Shown here: positions 18,701 through 27,735 of the stretch, piece after piece
How the letters are laid out: each line of letters starts with the position of its first letter
Numbering within the stretch: the first letter of the stretch is position 1
Assembly (NCBI GenBank): GCA_033764965.1
Contig: JANRIN010000269.1
Coordinates: 1-64,000 of the forward strand
Length of the DNA stretch: 64,000 nucleotides
Origin: JSC-12 sp033764965
Lineage (GTDB): Bacteria > Cyanobacteriota > Cyanobacteriia > Leptolyngbyales > Leptolyngbyaceae
Direction of reading: 5' to 3'
Notes under the pieces: model-generated
What the model was told of the DNA's origin: nothing
Seen by the model: only the letters and a program-made list of their open reading frames with translations
The model's database searches: none
Translations under genes and position numbers: made by a program

Positions 18701-21627
18701 CGTTAAAGGACAACATCAACCAGATGATTGCCAACCTGCGCGAAACCACCCAAAAGAACACCGAACAAGACTGGCTCAAAACCAACCTGGCAAAGTTTAC
18801 CCGAATGCTCCAAGGACAGCGGGATCTGGAAACGGTATCCAAGCTCATCTTGTCAGAATTGGCTCCCCTGGTATCCGCCCAACATGGGGTGTTCTACATC
18901 ATGGAGGCGAACGAGAACCAGTCATCTTACCTCAAACTCCTCAGCACCTACGCCTATCGAGAGCGGAAACACCTGGGCAACCACTTCCAACTGGGCGAAG
19001 GGTTGATCGGACAGTGTGCCTTAGAGAAAGAGCGCATTCTCCTCACCGATGTTCCATCCGACTACATCAAGATTAGTTCTGGACTGGGTGAAGCCACCCC
19101 GTTGAATGCTGTCGCGTTGCCCGTGTTGTTTGAAGGACAGGTGACAGCGGTGATTGAACTGGCATCTTTCTCGCGCTTCAGCGATATTCATCTCACGTTC
19201 TTTGACCAACTCACGGAAAGTATCGCGATCGTCCTCAACACGATCGCTGCCAGTATGCGAACTGAGGAACTCCTAAAACAATCGCAATCCCTGGCAGAAG
19301 AACTACAAAGTCAACAGAAAGAACTCACCGGCACCAACCAACGCCTGGAACAACAAGCCCAATCGTTGAAAGCATCCGAAGAACTGCTCAAGAACCAACA
19401 AGAGCAACTTCAGCGCACCAATGCAGAACTGCAAGAAAAAGCCGAGTTGCTAGAAGTGCAAAACCAGGAAGTGGAGCGGAAGAATCAGGAAATTGAACAG
19501 GCACGGCGATCGCTGGAAGAAAAAGCCGAACAACTGGCTTTGAGTTCCAAATATAAGTCTGAGTTCCTGGCGAATATGTCCCATGAATTGCGGACTCCCT
19601 TGAACAGCTTGTTAATCCTGGCGCGACTGTTTGCCGATAACAGCGATGGCAACTTGAGCGACAAGCAGATTGAATATGCCCAAACAATTTATTCATCTGG
19701 AAATGATTTATTGGGCTTGATTAACGACATCCTGGATCTTGCCAAGATTGAGTCGGGAACGATGTCGATCGATCTAGAAACCATGTCTTTCATGGATTTA
19801 CGCAACCACCTCGATCGCACATTTCGCCAGGTTGCCCAAGATCGGAATCTCGAGTTCCAAATCCAGTTTGATCCCCAACTCCCTCGCAGCGTGTATACCG
19901 ATGTCAAACGCCTGCAACAAGTGTTGAAAAACCTGCTCTCCAATGCCTTCAAGTTCACAGAGCAAGGGCAAGTCGGGCTAACCGTGAGTCTGGCAACGGC
20001 AGGTTGGAGTTTTGATCAGATTGCCTTAAATCAAGCCGATCGGGTGATTGCCTTCGCTGTTTCCGATACAGGAATTGGCATTGCGCCCGATAAACAACAG
20101 ATCATTTTCGAGGCATTCCAGCAAGCCGATGGCACAACTTCCCGCAAATACGGTGGTACAGGCTTAGGCTTGTCCATTAGTCGGGAAATTGCTCGGTTGC
20201 TGGGAGGGGAAATTCGACTGGTGAGCGAAGTGGGGCAGGGAAGCACCTTCACCCTCTACTTACCCCAGTTTGATAACAGTCGGCGACTCAGCAATAATGG
20301 CTCCGATTCCTCCGTCTCTGCTACGGCGCGTGCCAATGCTGTCCGACCCTTTATCCCACCCGCTTCTCAGCCCTTACCCAAAGTGCCCTCAGAGTCAGCC
20401 ACTGTGGTGCTCGATCGCGTGATTGAGGACGATCGGGAAGCCATTCAACCGGACGATCTGACACTGTTGATCATTGAGGATGATACTAACTTTGCCCGAA
20501 TTTTGTTGGACATGGCACGACAGCAAGGCTTCAAAGGATTGGTGGCAACTCGTGGCAATGTGGGGCTAGAAATGGCGCAACAGTTCAAGCCCACAGCGAT
20601 TATGCTAGACATTCGCCTGCCAGTGTTGGATGGTTGGATGGTGCTCGATCGCCTGAAGCATCATCCCGAAACCCGCCACATTCCCGTGCACACCATGTCT
20701 GTGGAAGAAGGGCTACAGCGCAGTTTGCGCCAGGGTGCGATCGCCTATATGCAAAAGCCAATCAACAGCGACTCGTTACTCAATGCCCTGGCAAGTATCA
20801 AAGAGTTCGTTGAGCGTCCCGTGAAGACTCTACTGATTGTGGAAGACGACGATGTGGAGCGGCGGAGCCTGGTTGATTTAATCGGTGGAGTGGATGTCGA
20901 GAGTACGGCGGTTGGGACGGGGGCAGAAGCTCTGGAAGCGCTACGATCGCAGCGGTTTGATTGTCTGGTACTCGATCTAGTCCTGCCAGATATGGATGGA
21001 TTTAGCCTGATCGAGCAAGTGAAGCAAGACTTAAACCTGACTCACTTACCCATCGTTGTTTATACCGGAAAAGACCTGAGCTTGGAGGAAGAACGGGAAC
21101 TGCGGCGCATCTCCGATACAATCATCGTCAAAGATGTACGATCGCCGGAACGATTGCTGGATGAAACCGCCCTATTTTTGCATCGCATCCAGGCAAATCT
21201 CCCAGAAATGCAGCGTCAAATGCTGGCACGATCGCAGCAGCAGGATTCAGTTCTGGCAGGTAAGAAAATTTTGATTGTGGATGACGATGTTCGCAATATT
21301 TTTGCCCTGACGAGTGTGTTAGAACGCTACCAGGTTGATGTTCTCTATGCAGAGAATGGGCGAGAAGGAATCACACTCCTCCAAAACAATCCAGACATTA
21401 ATCTGGTATTGATGGATGTGATGATGCCAGAGCTAGATGGCTACGAAACAACGCGCACCATCCGGCAGGTGAGCCAATTTGCTCAATTGCCCATTATTGC
21501 TTTGACGGCAAAAGCCATGCGGGGCGATCGGGAAAAATGTATGGAAGCTGGAGCCTCCGACTACGTTACGAAACCCGTGGAAACGGATCAGTTACTCTCC
21601 GTGCTGCGAGTTTGGCTCCAGCAATAA
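15784..21627 (+). CDS. HAMP-array hybrid histidine kinase with three receiver domains
   Basis: 1947 residues, no membrane segment. Order: N-terminal HAMP-like segments (about 20-149); nine tandem HAMP-type units of 92 residues (150-977); GAF (about 1010-1165); a long coiled coil rich in Gln and Glu (1165-1255); HisKA with MSHELRTP (His1267); ATPase with N-box LLSNAFKFT and G2 GTGLGLSIS; then three receivers with Asp1609, Asp1731 and Asp1878. The layout resembles soluble Nik1/DhkL-type kinases, in which HAMP arrays sense osmotic or mechanical state. REC2 lacks the usual Lys-Pro pair, having IVKDVRSPE. The CheR gene and a REC-kinase-REC gene follow, a grouping I take to be one phosphorelay unit. 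Confidence 0.93.
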   Translation: MTTASPKNSSTNESDSLDLQQLLRTLAEVKKGNFSVRMPNDRTGLAGKIADTLNDIIDMNEQMATELERISTVVGKEGKISERASIDNAKGAWKASIGSVNTLITDLVQPMTETTRVIRAVATGNLSHAIATEIDGRPLQGEFLQTAQIVNTMVDQLNSFASEVTRVAREVGTEGKLGVQADVPGVAGTWKDLTDSVNSMAGNLTAQVRNIAEVTTAVANGDLSKKITVDVKGEILELKNTINTMVDQLNSFASEVTRVAREVGTEGKLGVQADVRGVAGTWKDLTDSVNSMAGNLTAQVRNIAEVTTAVANGDLSKKITVDVKGEILELKNTVNTMVDQLNSFASEVTRVAREVGAEGKLGGQAQVKGVAGTWKDLTDSVNFMAGSLTAQVRNIAEVTTAVANGDLSKKITVDVKGEILELKNTINIMVDQLNSFASEVTRVAREVGTEGKLGVQADVRGVAGTWKDLTDSVNSMAGNLTAQVRNIAEVTTAVANGDLSKKITVDVKGEILELKNTINTMVDQLSSFASEVTRVAREVGSEGKLGVQADVRGVAGTWKDLTDSVNFMACSLTAQVRNIAAVTTAVANGDLSKKITVDVKGEILELKNTVNTMVDQLNSFASEVTRVAREVGSEGKLGVQAQVPGVAGTWKDLTDSVNFMAGSLTAQVRNIAEVTTAVANGDLSKKITVDVKGEILELKNTINTMVDQLNSFASEVTRVAREVGTEGKLGVQAYVRGVGGTWKDLTDNVNSMAGNLTAQVRNIAEVATAIANGDLSKKITVDVKGEILDLKNTINTMVDQLSSFASEVTRVAREVGTEGKLGGQAQVVGVAGTWKDLTDNVNSMASNLTAQVRGIAKVVTAVANGNLKLKLMLDAKGEIETLADTINEMIDTLATFADQVTSVAREVGIEGKLGGQAKVPGASGTWRDLTDNVNELAANLTTQVRAIAEVATAVTKGDLSRSISVEAQGEVAALKDNINQMIANLRETTQKNTEQDWLKTNLAKFTRMLQGQRDLETVSKLILSELAPLVSAQHGVFYIMEANENQSSYLKLLSTYAYRERKHLGNHFQLGEGLIGQCALEKERILLTDVPSDYIKISSGLGEATPLNAVALPVLFEGQVTAVIELASFSRFSDIHLTFFDQLTESIAIVLNTIAASMRTEELLKQSQSLAEELQSQQKELTGTNQRLEQQAQSLKASEELLKNQQEQLQRTNAELQEKAELLEVQNQEVERKNQEIEQARRSLEEKAEQLALSSKYKSEFLANMSHELRTPLNSLLILARLFADNSDGNLSDKQIEYAQTIYSSGNDLLGLINDILDLAKIESGTMSIDLETMSFMDLRNHLDRTFRQVAQDRNLEFQIQFDPQLPRSVYTDVKRLQQVLKNLLSNAFKFTEQGQVGLTVSLATAGWSFDQIALNQADRVIAFAVSDTGIGIAPDKQQIIFEAFQQADGTTSRKYGGTGLGLSISREIARLLGGEIRLVSEVGQGSTFTLYLPQFDNSRRLSNNGSDSSVSATARANAVRPFIPPASQPLPKVPSESATVVLDRVIEDDREAIQPDDLTLLIIEDDTNFARILLDMARQQGFKGLVATRGNVGLEMAQQFKPTAIMLDIRLPVLDGWMVLDRLKHHPETRHIPVHTMSVEEGLQRSLRQGAIAYMQKPINSDSLLNALASIKEFVERPVKTLLIVEDDDVERRSLVDLIGGVDVESTAVGTGAEALEALRSQRFDCLVLDLVLPDMDGFSLIEQVKQDLNLTHLPIVVYTGKDLSLEEERELRRISDTIIVKDVRSPERLLDETALFLHRIQANLPEMQRQMLARSQQQDSVLAGKKILIVDDDVRNIFALTSVLERYQVDVLYAENGREGITLLQNNPDINLVLMDVMMPELDGYETTRTIRQVSQFAQLPIIALTAKAMRGDREKCMEAGASDYVTKPVETDQLLSVLRVWLQQ
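16231..18714 (+). repeat. Nine 276-bp in-frame tandem repeats (HAMP units)
   Basis: Exact 276-base period, for instance GTTAACACAATGGTG at 16231 and ATTAATACGATGGTG at 16507. Units 1-7 are nearly alike at the DNA level; units 8 and 9 have diverged. Alternation of VRGVAGTW, VPGVAGTW and VKGVAGTW variants suggests exchange between units by recombination or gene conversion. The array would be a site for unit-number change. Confidence 0.9.
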
Positions 21628-21726
21628 GCGCTCTGTCTGGATGAGGGTGCGTTACCCCGCGCCTTGCCAGGGGTAAACTTTGTTAGTTCTCTGCGCTCCC
21701 TTTCCCTCTCTCCCCTAAACCCCGTT

Positions 21727-22563
21727 ATGTCTGTACTCATGCCACCTGCCGAACTCGAAGATCTCGAAATTCAACTACTTCTAGAAGGGGTATATCTCTA
21801 CTATGGTTTTGACTTTCGCAATTACACGATCGCATCGATTAAGCAACGGATCGAAAGCCTGATTCAAACCGATCAGCTATCCAGCATCTCCCATCTACAA
21901 GAAAAGATTCTGCATGAACCTGTTTATCTAGAACGGTTTCTGCAAAATCTGTTTGTTCATAGCCCTGAAATGTTTGGCGATCCCATCTTTTTTCACACCT
22001 TTAAGGCTCAAGTGGTGCCAGTGTTGCGAACCTACCCCTTCATCCGAATTTGGCACGCTGGCTGTTCGACTGGAGAGGACGTGTACGCGATCGCCATGAT
22101 GCTTTGGGAAGCAGGCATTTATCCTCGTTGCCGAATTTATGCAACTGACTTCAATGAATCCCTGGTGTTGAAAGCAAAAGCTGGAATTTTTTCCCTTAAA
22201 CACATTCAAAATTATGCTGCTCTCTATCAGCAGGCAGGTGGTGAACAGCAATTCTCTGATTACTATTCCGTTAGTTATGAGAATGCTGTTATTCATCCCT
22301 GCTTAAAAGAAAATATTGTGTTTGCGACCTATAATCTCGTGACAGATGCCTCTTTTAATGAGTTTAATCTCATTCTTTGTCGTGATATTTTGAGCAATTT
22401 CAATCCTCAGCTTCAAACACGGGTACATCAACTTTTCCACCATAGTTTGAGTCGATTTGGCATTTTGGGTCTGGGAAAGCAAGAAACTTTAAAGTTTTCG
22501 CCCTATCGCCAGTGCTACGAACCATTAGAAGCCCAAGCGCATTTTTATCATCGAGTTGCTTGA
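21727..22563 (+). CDS. cheR: CheR-type protein methyltransferase
   Basis: 278 residues. The N-terminal helical domain (EIQLLLEGVYLYYGFDFRNY) and the SAM-binding motif IRIWHAGCSTGEDVYAIAMM identify CheR, which methylates glutamates of chemoreceptors. FATYNLVTDASFNEFNLILC-type sequence near the end is the usual 'F...NL......FD.I.CRN' region, with CRDI in place of CRNV. The frame is open from TTG 21664, but ATG 21727 (MSVLMPPAELEDLE) fits the family. There is no chemoreceptor or CheB beside it; in this setting it probably modifies the coiled-coil or HAMP part of the kinase 100 bases upstream. Confidence 0.88.
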   Translation: MSVLMPPAELEDLEIQLLLEGVYLYYGFDFRNYTIASIKQRIESLIQTDQLSSISHLQEKILHEPVYLERFLQNLFVHSPEMFGDPIFFHTFKAQVVPVLRTYPFIRIWHAGCSTGEDVYAIAMMLWEAGIYPRCRIYATDFNESLVLKAKAGIFSLKHIQNYAALYQQAGGEQQFSDYYSVSYENAVIHPCLKENIVFATYNLVTDASFNEFNLILCRDILSNFNPQLQTRVHQLFHHSLSRFGILGLGKQETLKFSPYRQCYEPLEAQAHFYHRVA

Positions 22564-22601
22564 TTCATTGCGTAGCACAGGAGATCGTTAAGGATAATCA
22601 G

Positions 22602-24353
22602 ATGAAGAATCAACCTCAAAGCTTATTCTCAACTTCCGTCCCCTGGACACAGTCCCATCCTGATACCAAGGTTGATGTGCTGCTGGTGGACGATCGCCCT
22701 GAAAACTTGATTGCCTTAGAGGCAGTCTTGGAGGGGTTAGGGCAAAACCTGATCAAAGTTCAGTCGGGTGAGGCAGCGTTGAAATACCTGTTGCAAAAGG
22801 ACGTTGCGGTGATTTTGCTGGACGTGCAAATGCCAGGAATGGATGGGTTTGAAACTGCAAGGTTAATTCGGCAACGAGAACGATCGCAGCATACCCCGAT
22901 TATTTTTCTCACCGCGTTTCAAGAAGGGGATGAGTTGCGATCGCTGGGCTATACCTTAGGGGCAGTGGATTATTTATATAAGCCAATTAACTCTGCAATT
23001 TTGGCTTCTAAAGTCTCAGTATTCATCGAGTTATTTAAAAAGAATCTCGAAGTTCAGCAGCAAGCCACTCAACTGATTGCTAAGAATGCTGAAATTATTC
23101 GTGCCCACGCCGCTCGTCAGCAAGCCGAGGAAGCCAATCGTTTGAAGGATGAATTTCTGGCGATCGTATCTCACGAAGTCCGCACCCCGTTGAACTCCAT
23201 TTTGGGCTGGTCGCAACTGCTATTAAAACGAGAATTTGATACCGCAACGACTCAACGCGCCCTGGAAACGATCGCCCGGAATGCCAAAGCTCAAGCAAAA
23301 ATTATTGAAGATATTCTGGATATTTCTAAGCTGATGCGGGGCAAAGTCGAACTCTCGCTACAGCCCGTTGATCTCAACTCGTTTATTCACACCACGATCG
23401 AATCCATCAGCCCGCAAGTGGAAGCGAAAGCACTTCAACTCAGTGTGCAGTTAGACTCTACCCTGCCCAGAATTGAGGCAGATCCAGGACGACTGCGCCA
23501 AATTATCTGGAACCTACTCACCAATGCCATTAAATTCACACCAGAGGGAGGACAGATCGAGGTGAAGTTGGAGCAGGTGAGGCTAGGGAATGAAGAATGG
23601 AAAATGAAGCATGAAGACAAGAATTCAATGTCCGATGCTCAATTTTCCTGGGTACAACTCAGCGTGAGAGATACAGGAATTGGCATTGAACCAGAATTTT
23701 TACCGCATATTTTTGATCATTTTCGTCAGGCGGATAGTTCTGCTGCCCGAACTCATGGCGGTTTAGGCTTGGGCTTGGCGATCGTGCGGCAGTTGGTGGA
23801 ATTGCACCACGGAGAGATTAGCGTCTACAGTGATGGTTGCAATCAAGGCTCAACCTTTATTGTGCAGCTTCCCGTTTCAACCCAGGCGGGAGAAGCGATC
23901 AACCCGCCCTCAGAGAATCCTGACATCACTATTGAGCGAGACTCAACCCCTCTGAAACAGATGCAAGTGTTGTTGATTGAAGATCATGATGATAGTCGAG
24001 AATTTGTGCAAAGGATCTTAGAAGATGCTGGAGCAACGGTGATTACAGCCAACTGTGCAGAAGATGCGCTTACCCTCCTGAACAATACTCAGCCCCACGT
24101 GATCGTGAGTGATATTGCCATGCCGGGAGAAGATGGTTATCAATTAATCCGGCAAATTCGGGCTTTCAGCGCTCAAGAAATTCCCGCGATCGCTCTGACC
24201 GCTTATGTGCGTCCAGAAGATCGGCGGGAAGCCCTCAACGCCGGATTTCACACCCACCTGGCAAAACCCGTGAATGCAGACGAATTGGTTGGTGTGATTG
24301 CTCAGCTTGTCAAACAGTTCGCCACGTTGAATCAGTCCCTATTGAATAATTAG
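22602..24353 (+). CDS. REC-histidine kinase-REC hybrid
   Basis: 583 residues from ATG 22602, which has AAGGA seven bases upstream; an earlier ATG overlaps cheR and is unlikely. First receiver: LLVDDRPENL with Asp74 in VILLDVQMPGMDGF. A short coiled coil leads to HisKA with VSHEVRTP (His191), ATPase with LLTNAIKFT, DTGIGIEPEFLPHIF and GLGLGLAIVRQLVELHHG, then a second receiver (IEDHDDSREF, VSDIAMPGEDGY). A short Lys/Glu/Met-rich insertion (NEEWKMKHEDKNSMSD) splits the ATPase beta sheet. It is cytoplasmic and probably the last member of the unit kinase-cheR-hybrid. Confidence 0.92.
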   Translation: MKNQPQSLFSTSVPWTQSHPDTKVDVLLVDDRPENLIALEAVLEGLGQNLIKVQSGEAALKYLLQKDVAVILLDVQMPGMDGFETARLIRQRERSQHTPIIFLTAFQEGDELRSLGYTLGAVDYLYKPINSAILASKVSVFIELFKKNLEVQQQATQLIAKNAEIIRAHAARQQAEEANRLKDEFLAIVSHEVRTPLNSILGWSQLLLKREFDTATTQRALETIARNAKAQAKIIEDILDISKLMRGKVELSLQPVDLNSFIHTTIESISPQVEAKALQLSVQLDSTLPRIEADPGRLRQIIWNLLTNAIKFTPEGGQIEVKLEQVRLGNEEWKMKHEDKNSMSDAQFSWVQLSVRDTGIGIEPEFLPHIFDHFRQADSSAARTHGGLGLGLAIVRQLVELHHGEISVYSDGCNQGSTFIVQLPVSTQAGEAINPPSENPDITIERDSTPLKQMQVLLIEDHDDSREFVQRILEDAGATVITANCAEDALTLLNNTQPHVIVSDIAMPGEDGYQLIRQIRAFSAQEIPAIALTAYVRPEDRREALNAGFHTHLAKPVNADELVGVIAQLVKQFATLNQSLLNN

Positions 24354-24823
24354 CAATTCAATCGATGGTCAGCGATACCTGACGCTGCGCTAACAGCATC
24401 CTACGCAAAATGGCAAGCTATTATACCAATTTGATCTCAATAAGCTACAGATTGAGATCCCCCTTGCCTGCGGCATCTACCTTGATAAGGGGGACTGAGG
24501 GGGATCGGTGCAAGGAATGTGCCCCTATCACTGTTTAAATCGGTATTAAATCCACGATCCTTAGAGGCGTGACGTGAATAACATCCGAAGTTGGTCATCC
24601 TGAACAAGCGGAGCGAGGTGAAGTGAAGCATCTCTGCGATTCTTCGCTAATCGCTCAGAAGCACGACTTCTCGATATTAATTAATTGTCATTCCTTAAGT
24701 CTCTGTGCAAAATTAAACAAAATTTTTAATCTTTAATGAAACTAAGTCTAGAGGTTCATGTATCAACTCAATTCATTCCCTAAGTTGTAAGTAATTTAAA
24801 AAACTAGATTCAGTAAAAGTCGC
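24354..24823. other. Intergenic region with repeat C3
   Basis: 470 bases without a gene. It contains element C3 (24456-24506) and, around 24598-24640, a CATCCTGAACAAGCGGAGCG stretch of the common intergenic repeat type. The last 150 bases are AT-rich leader of the next kinase. Confidence 0.5.
24456..24506. repeat. GATCCCCC-type dispersed element, family C copy 3
   Basis: Begins GATCCCCCTTGCC and ends AAGGGGGACTGAGGGGGATC, inverted ends capped by GATC. Shorter than copies at 2564 and 8908. Confidence 0.5.
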
Positions 24824-27493
24824 ATGGCTCGTTCTCTTTTTATACGACTACAGCAATACGGTGTAGCGGTATCAGCCGTGGCTTTATCGCTGATACTGAC
24901 TCTACTCCTACGATCGCTGATTAGTCCGACGATTCTTCCACTTTTCTTTGTGGCGGTAGCTTTTAGTACCTGGTACGGAGGATTGGGATCGGGTTTAGTT
25001 GCCACCCTTGGCTCCGTGTTAGCCGCTCGTTATTTCTTGATTCCACCACTGTATACGGTAGTGCCGCTCTCAAGCAGTATGTTGATTGGTGCGATCGCCA
25101 TGCTGCTGGTTGCCTTCATTGTGTACTCCCTGGATGACCACTTGCAGTTGATGAGTCAGCATCATCGCATCAGCCAGGTGCAATTACGGCGAGGCAGTAA
25201 AATGTTTCGAGCAGCGGTCGAAAGCAGTTTCGATGCTGTTTATCTGCTAGAAAGCGTCCGCGATCGCACGGGTGAAATTATTGATTTTCGCTTCATTGAC
25301 TTAAACGAGCGGGGAGCCAGATTAGTCTCCTTGAATAAACAAGACATCCTGCATCAGAAACTCTGTGAACTCTTACCCGTTAACCGCAGTTTGGGATTTT
25401 TTGAGAAATATAAGCGCGTGGTGGAAACGGGAACGTCTTTGGAGGAAGAGTTCTCCACGGTGGGAATGCCAGGAGTGACAGCCGAGTGGTTACACCATCA
25501 AGTGGTGCCGTTGGAAGATGGCATTACCATTACCTCCAGAGATATTACAGAACGGAAGCAAGCCGAGATCGCGATCGCCACCCGTGGAGAACTGTTTAGA
25601 ACCCTGGCAGAAAATTCTCCTGACGTAATTGCCCGTATGGATCGAGAGTTTCGCCATCTCTATGTCAACTCAGCGATTACAAAAGCCACTGGTTTACCAC
25701 CAGAAACCTTTGTAGGCAAGACGCTGCCAGAACTGGGCATCTCAGCAGACATTTATCAGCCCTTGCTAAAGCGGGTGCAGAGCGTTTTTAACACTGGACA
25801 ACCCCAATCTTATGAGTTTGATTTTCCTGCGACGGATGGCACCCGTTATTACCTGGCGCGGTTGATCCCAGAGTTCAACAGTGTAGGAGACGTGGCAACT
25901 CTTCTCAGCATCACCAGCGATATTACTGACTTAAAGCGGATTGAGCAGGCGCTGCGGACCAGTGAAAATCGCTTTCGGCGGGTGCTGGAATCCAACATGA
26001 TTGGCATGGGATTTTGGGATCCGGCGGGCAACATTACCCTGGCAAACGATGCCCTGCTGCACATGATTGGCTACACCCAGGCGGAGGTTCAGGCGTTGCA
26101 AGTGAATTGGAAAAGCATTACTCCACCGGAATATGAAGCACTGGAAGCCAAAGCCTTGCAGGAAATTGCCGAGACGGGTTATTGTGCAGCCTTTGAAAAA
26201 GAACTGATGCACAAGCAGGGTACTCGTATTCCCGTGTTGACTGGGGGAGCGGCGTTTGAAGATCAGCGGGCTAGTGGGGTGTTTTTTGTGATTGATTTGA
26301 GTGAGCGGAAGGCGATCGAGAAAGAACGCGATCGTTTGTTGAAACTGGAACGGGCTGCCCGCGAAACTGCCGAAGCCGCCAACCGAGTCAAAGATGAGTT
26401 CTTGACGGTGCTTTCTCACGAACTTCGTACTCCTCTCAACCCCATCCTCGGCTGGACAAAGCTTCTACAAAGCCGTCAATTTAACCAGGAACAAACCGTC
26501 CGTGCTTTACAAAGCATTGAGCGAAATGCCCGCCTGCAAGCCGAACTCGTCGATGACTTGCTGGATGTTTCTCGGATTTTGCGAGGTAAGCTGAATCTCA
26601 CTTTTTGCCCAGTGAATGTGGTTGCTGTGGTGGAAGCCGCGATCGCCACTATTCGTCTGTCTGCCGAAGCAAAAGCCATTCATCTAGAGCTGAACCTGGA
26701 TGCAGACACTACAGAGGTATTAGGTAATCAACTGCGGTTGCAACAGGTAGTGTGGAATTTGCTCTCTAATGCGATCAAATTTACACCTCAAGGGGGGCGC
26801 GTGACCGTATCTGTGCAACCTGTTGCCGGATTTGCTCAAATTCAGGTGAGTGATACGGGTAGGGGAATCGACTCTAGTTTTCTGCCCCATATCTTCGATT
26901 ATTTTCGACAATCAGATGGTTCCATCACACGCACTCATGGTGGATTAGGGTTGGGGTTGGCGATCGCGCGTCACCTGGTAGAACTGCATGGAGGAACGAT
27001 CGAAGCCGCCAGCCCAGGCGTGGGACAGGGAGCAATTTTCACTGTGCAACTCCCTCTGGTGCAGCCAGAGCAAGGGCAACAGGGGCAAGTTTTGCTAGAA
27101 CAACCTCGCCTACCAGTGTCGCTGAGTGGAGTTTCCATTCTGGTGGTGGAGAATGATGCTGATTCTAGAGAATTTGTCAGGATTGTGTTAGAGCAGGCAG
27201 GAGCACAGGTCACGATTGCGTCAACCGTGGGAGAAGCTTTACGGATATTGGCATACACTCAACCCAGGGTGCTCATCAGCGATATTGGATTACCCGATGA
27301 AGATGGTTATAGCTTGATGCAACAAATTCAATTCCTGGAGCCAGATCTCGCCAATACAATGCGGGCGATCGCCCTAACCGCCTTTGCCAGCGATGCCGAT
27401 CAACAAACAACGCTTGCCGCGGGTTATCACCGTCACCTCGCCAAACCCGTTGAACCGGATACACTTATCAATGCCGTGGCGAGTTTAATCTAA
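24824..27493 (+). CDS. Membrane PAS hybrid histidine kinase with receiver
   Basis: 889 residues. The N-terminus (about 15-105) has three to four hydrophobic segments with FSTWYGGLGSGLVATLGS, as in the DUF4118 domain of KdpD-like kinases. Then three PAS domains (about 125-245, 255-370, 380-500), HisKA with LSHELRTPLNP (His532), ATPase with LLSNAIKFT, DTGRGI and GLGLGLAIARHLVELHGG, and a C-terminal receiver (VVENDADSREF, ISDIGLPDEDGY). VENDAD replaces the common VDDD pair but keeps acidic residues. It closely resembles the kinase at 40417 in its C-terminal half. Confidence 0.92.
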   Translation: MARSLFIRLQQYGVAVSAVALSLILTLLLRSLISPTILPLFFVAVAFSTWYGGLGSGLVATLGSVLAARYFLIPPLYTVVPLSSSMLIGAIAMLLVAFIVYSLDDHLQLMSQHHRISQVQLRRGSKMFRAAVESSFDAVYLLESVRDRTGEIIDFRFIDLNERGARLVSLNKQDILHQKLCELLPVNRSLGFFEKYKRVVETGTSLEEEFSTVGMPGVTAEWLHHQVVPLEDGITITSRDITERKQAEIAIATRGELFRTLAENSPDVIARMDREFRHLYVNSAITKATGLPPETFVGKTLPELGISADIYQPLLKRVQSVFNTGQPQSYEFDFPATDGTRYYLARLIPEFNSVGDVATLLSITSDITDLKRIEQALRTSENRFRRVLESNMIGMGFWDPAGNITLANDALLHMIGYTQAEVQALQVNWKSITPPEYEALEAKALQEIAETGYCAAFEKELMHKQGTRIPVLTGGAAFEDQRASGVFFVIDLSERKAIEKERDRLLKLERAARETAEAANRVKDEFLTVLSHELRTPLNPILGWTKLLQSRQFNQEQTVRALQSIERNARLQAELVDDLLDVSRILRGKLNLTFCPVNVVAVVEAAIATIRLSAEAKAIHLELNLDADTTEVLGNQLRLQQVVWNLLSNAIKFTPQGGRVTVSVQPVAGFAQIQVSDTGRGIDSSFLPHIFDYFRQSDGSITRTHGGLGLGLAIARHLVELHGGTIEAASPGVGQGAIFTVQLPLVQPEQGQQGQVLLEQPRLPVSLSGVSILVVENDADSREFVRIVLEQAGAQVTIASTVGEALRILAYTQPRVLISDIGLPDEDGYSLMQQIQFLEPDLANTMRAIALTAFASDADQQTTLAAGYHRHLAKPVEPDTLINAVASLI

Positions 27494-27574
27494 TGAATAC
27501 AGTAGAGTAGTAACTTTAATCTGAGTTTTCTTGGTATTGATGTCATTAATCCCTGGTCATTCGCCACTGATGCG

Positions 27575-27593
27575 ATGGGCAACTAATTTGCCC
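27575..27593. repeat. Short hairpin repeat D, copy 2
   Basis: Identical 19 bases to 9043-9061 (ATGGGCAACTAATTTGCCC). Lies between the convergent kinase (ends 27493) and the receiver protein (ends 27736). Confidence 0.45.
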
Positions 27594-27735
27594 CCATCCC
27601 CACCTTTCGCCCCAAGGAGAAGAGCTTTCGGACATTTCTAGTGCTCTCGCCTCTTAGGAAATGGCTAGGGAGAGGGCAGTCTTGGCAAGGGTTCTGTAAA
27701 AGTTGCCTATCTGAGACCTGCCGATCGCCAAATTG

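Noticed and set aside
16231..18714. Possible CRISPR-like regular repeat
   Set aside because: Period 276 bases, fully coding, no unique spacers.
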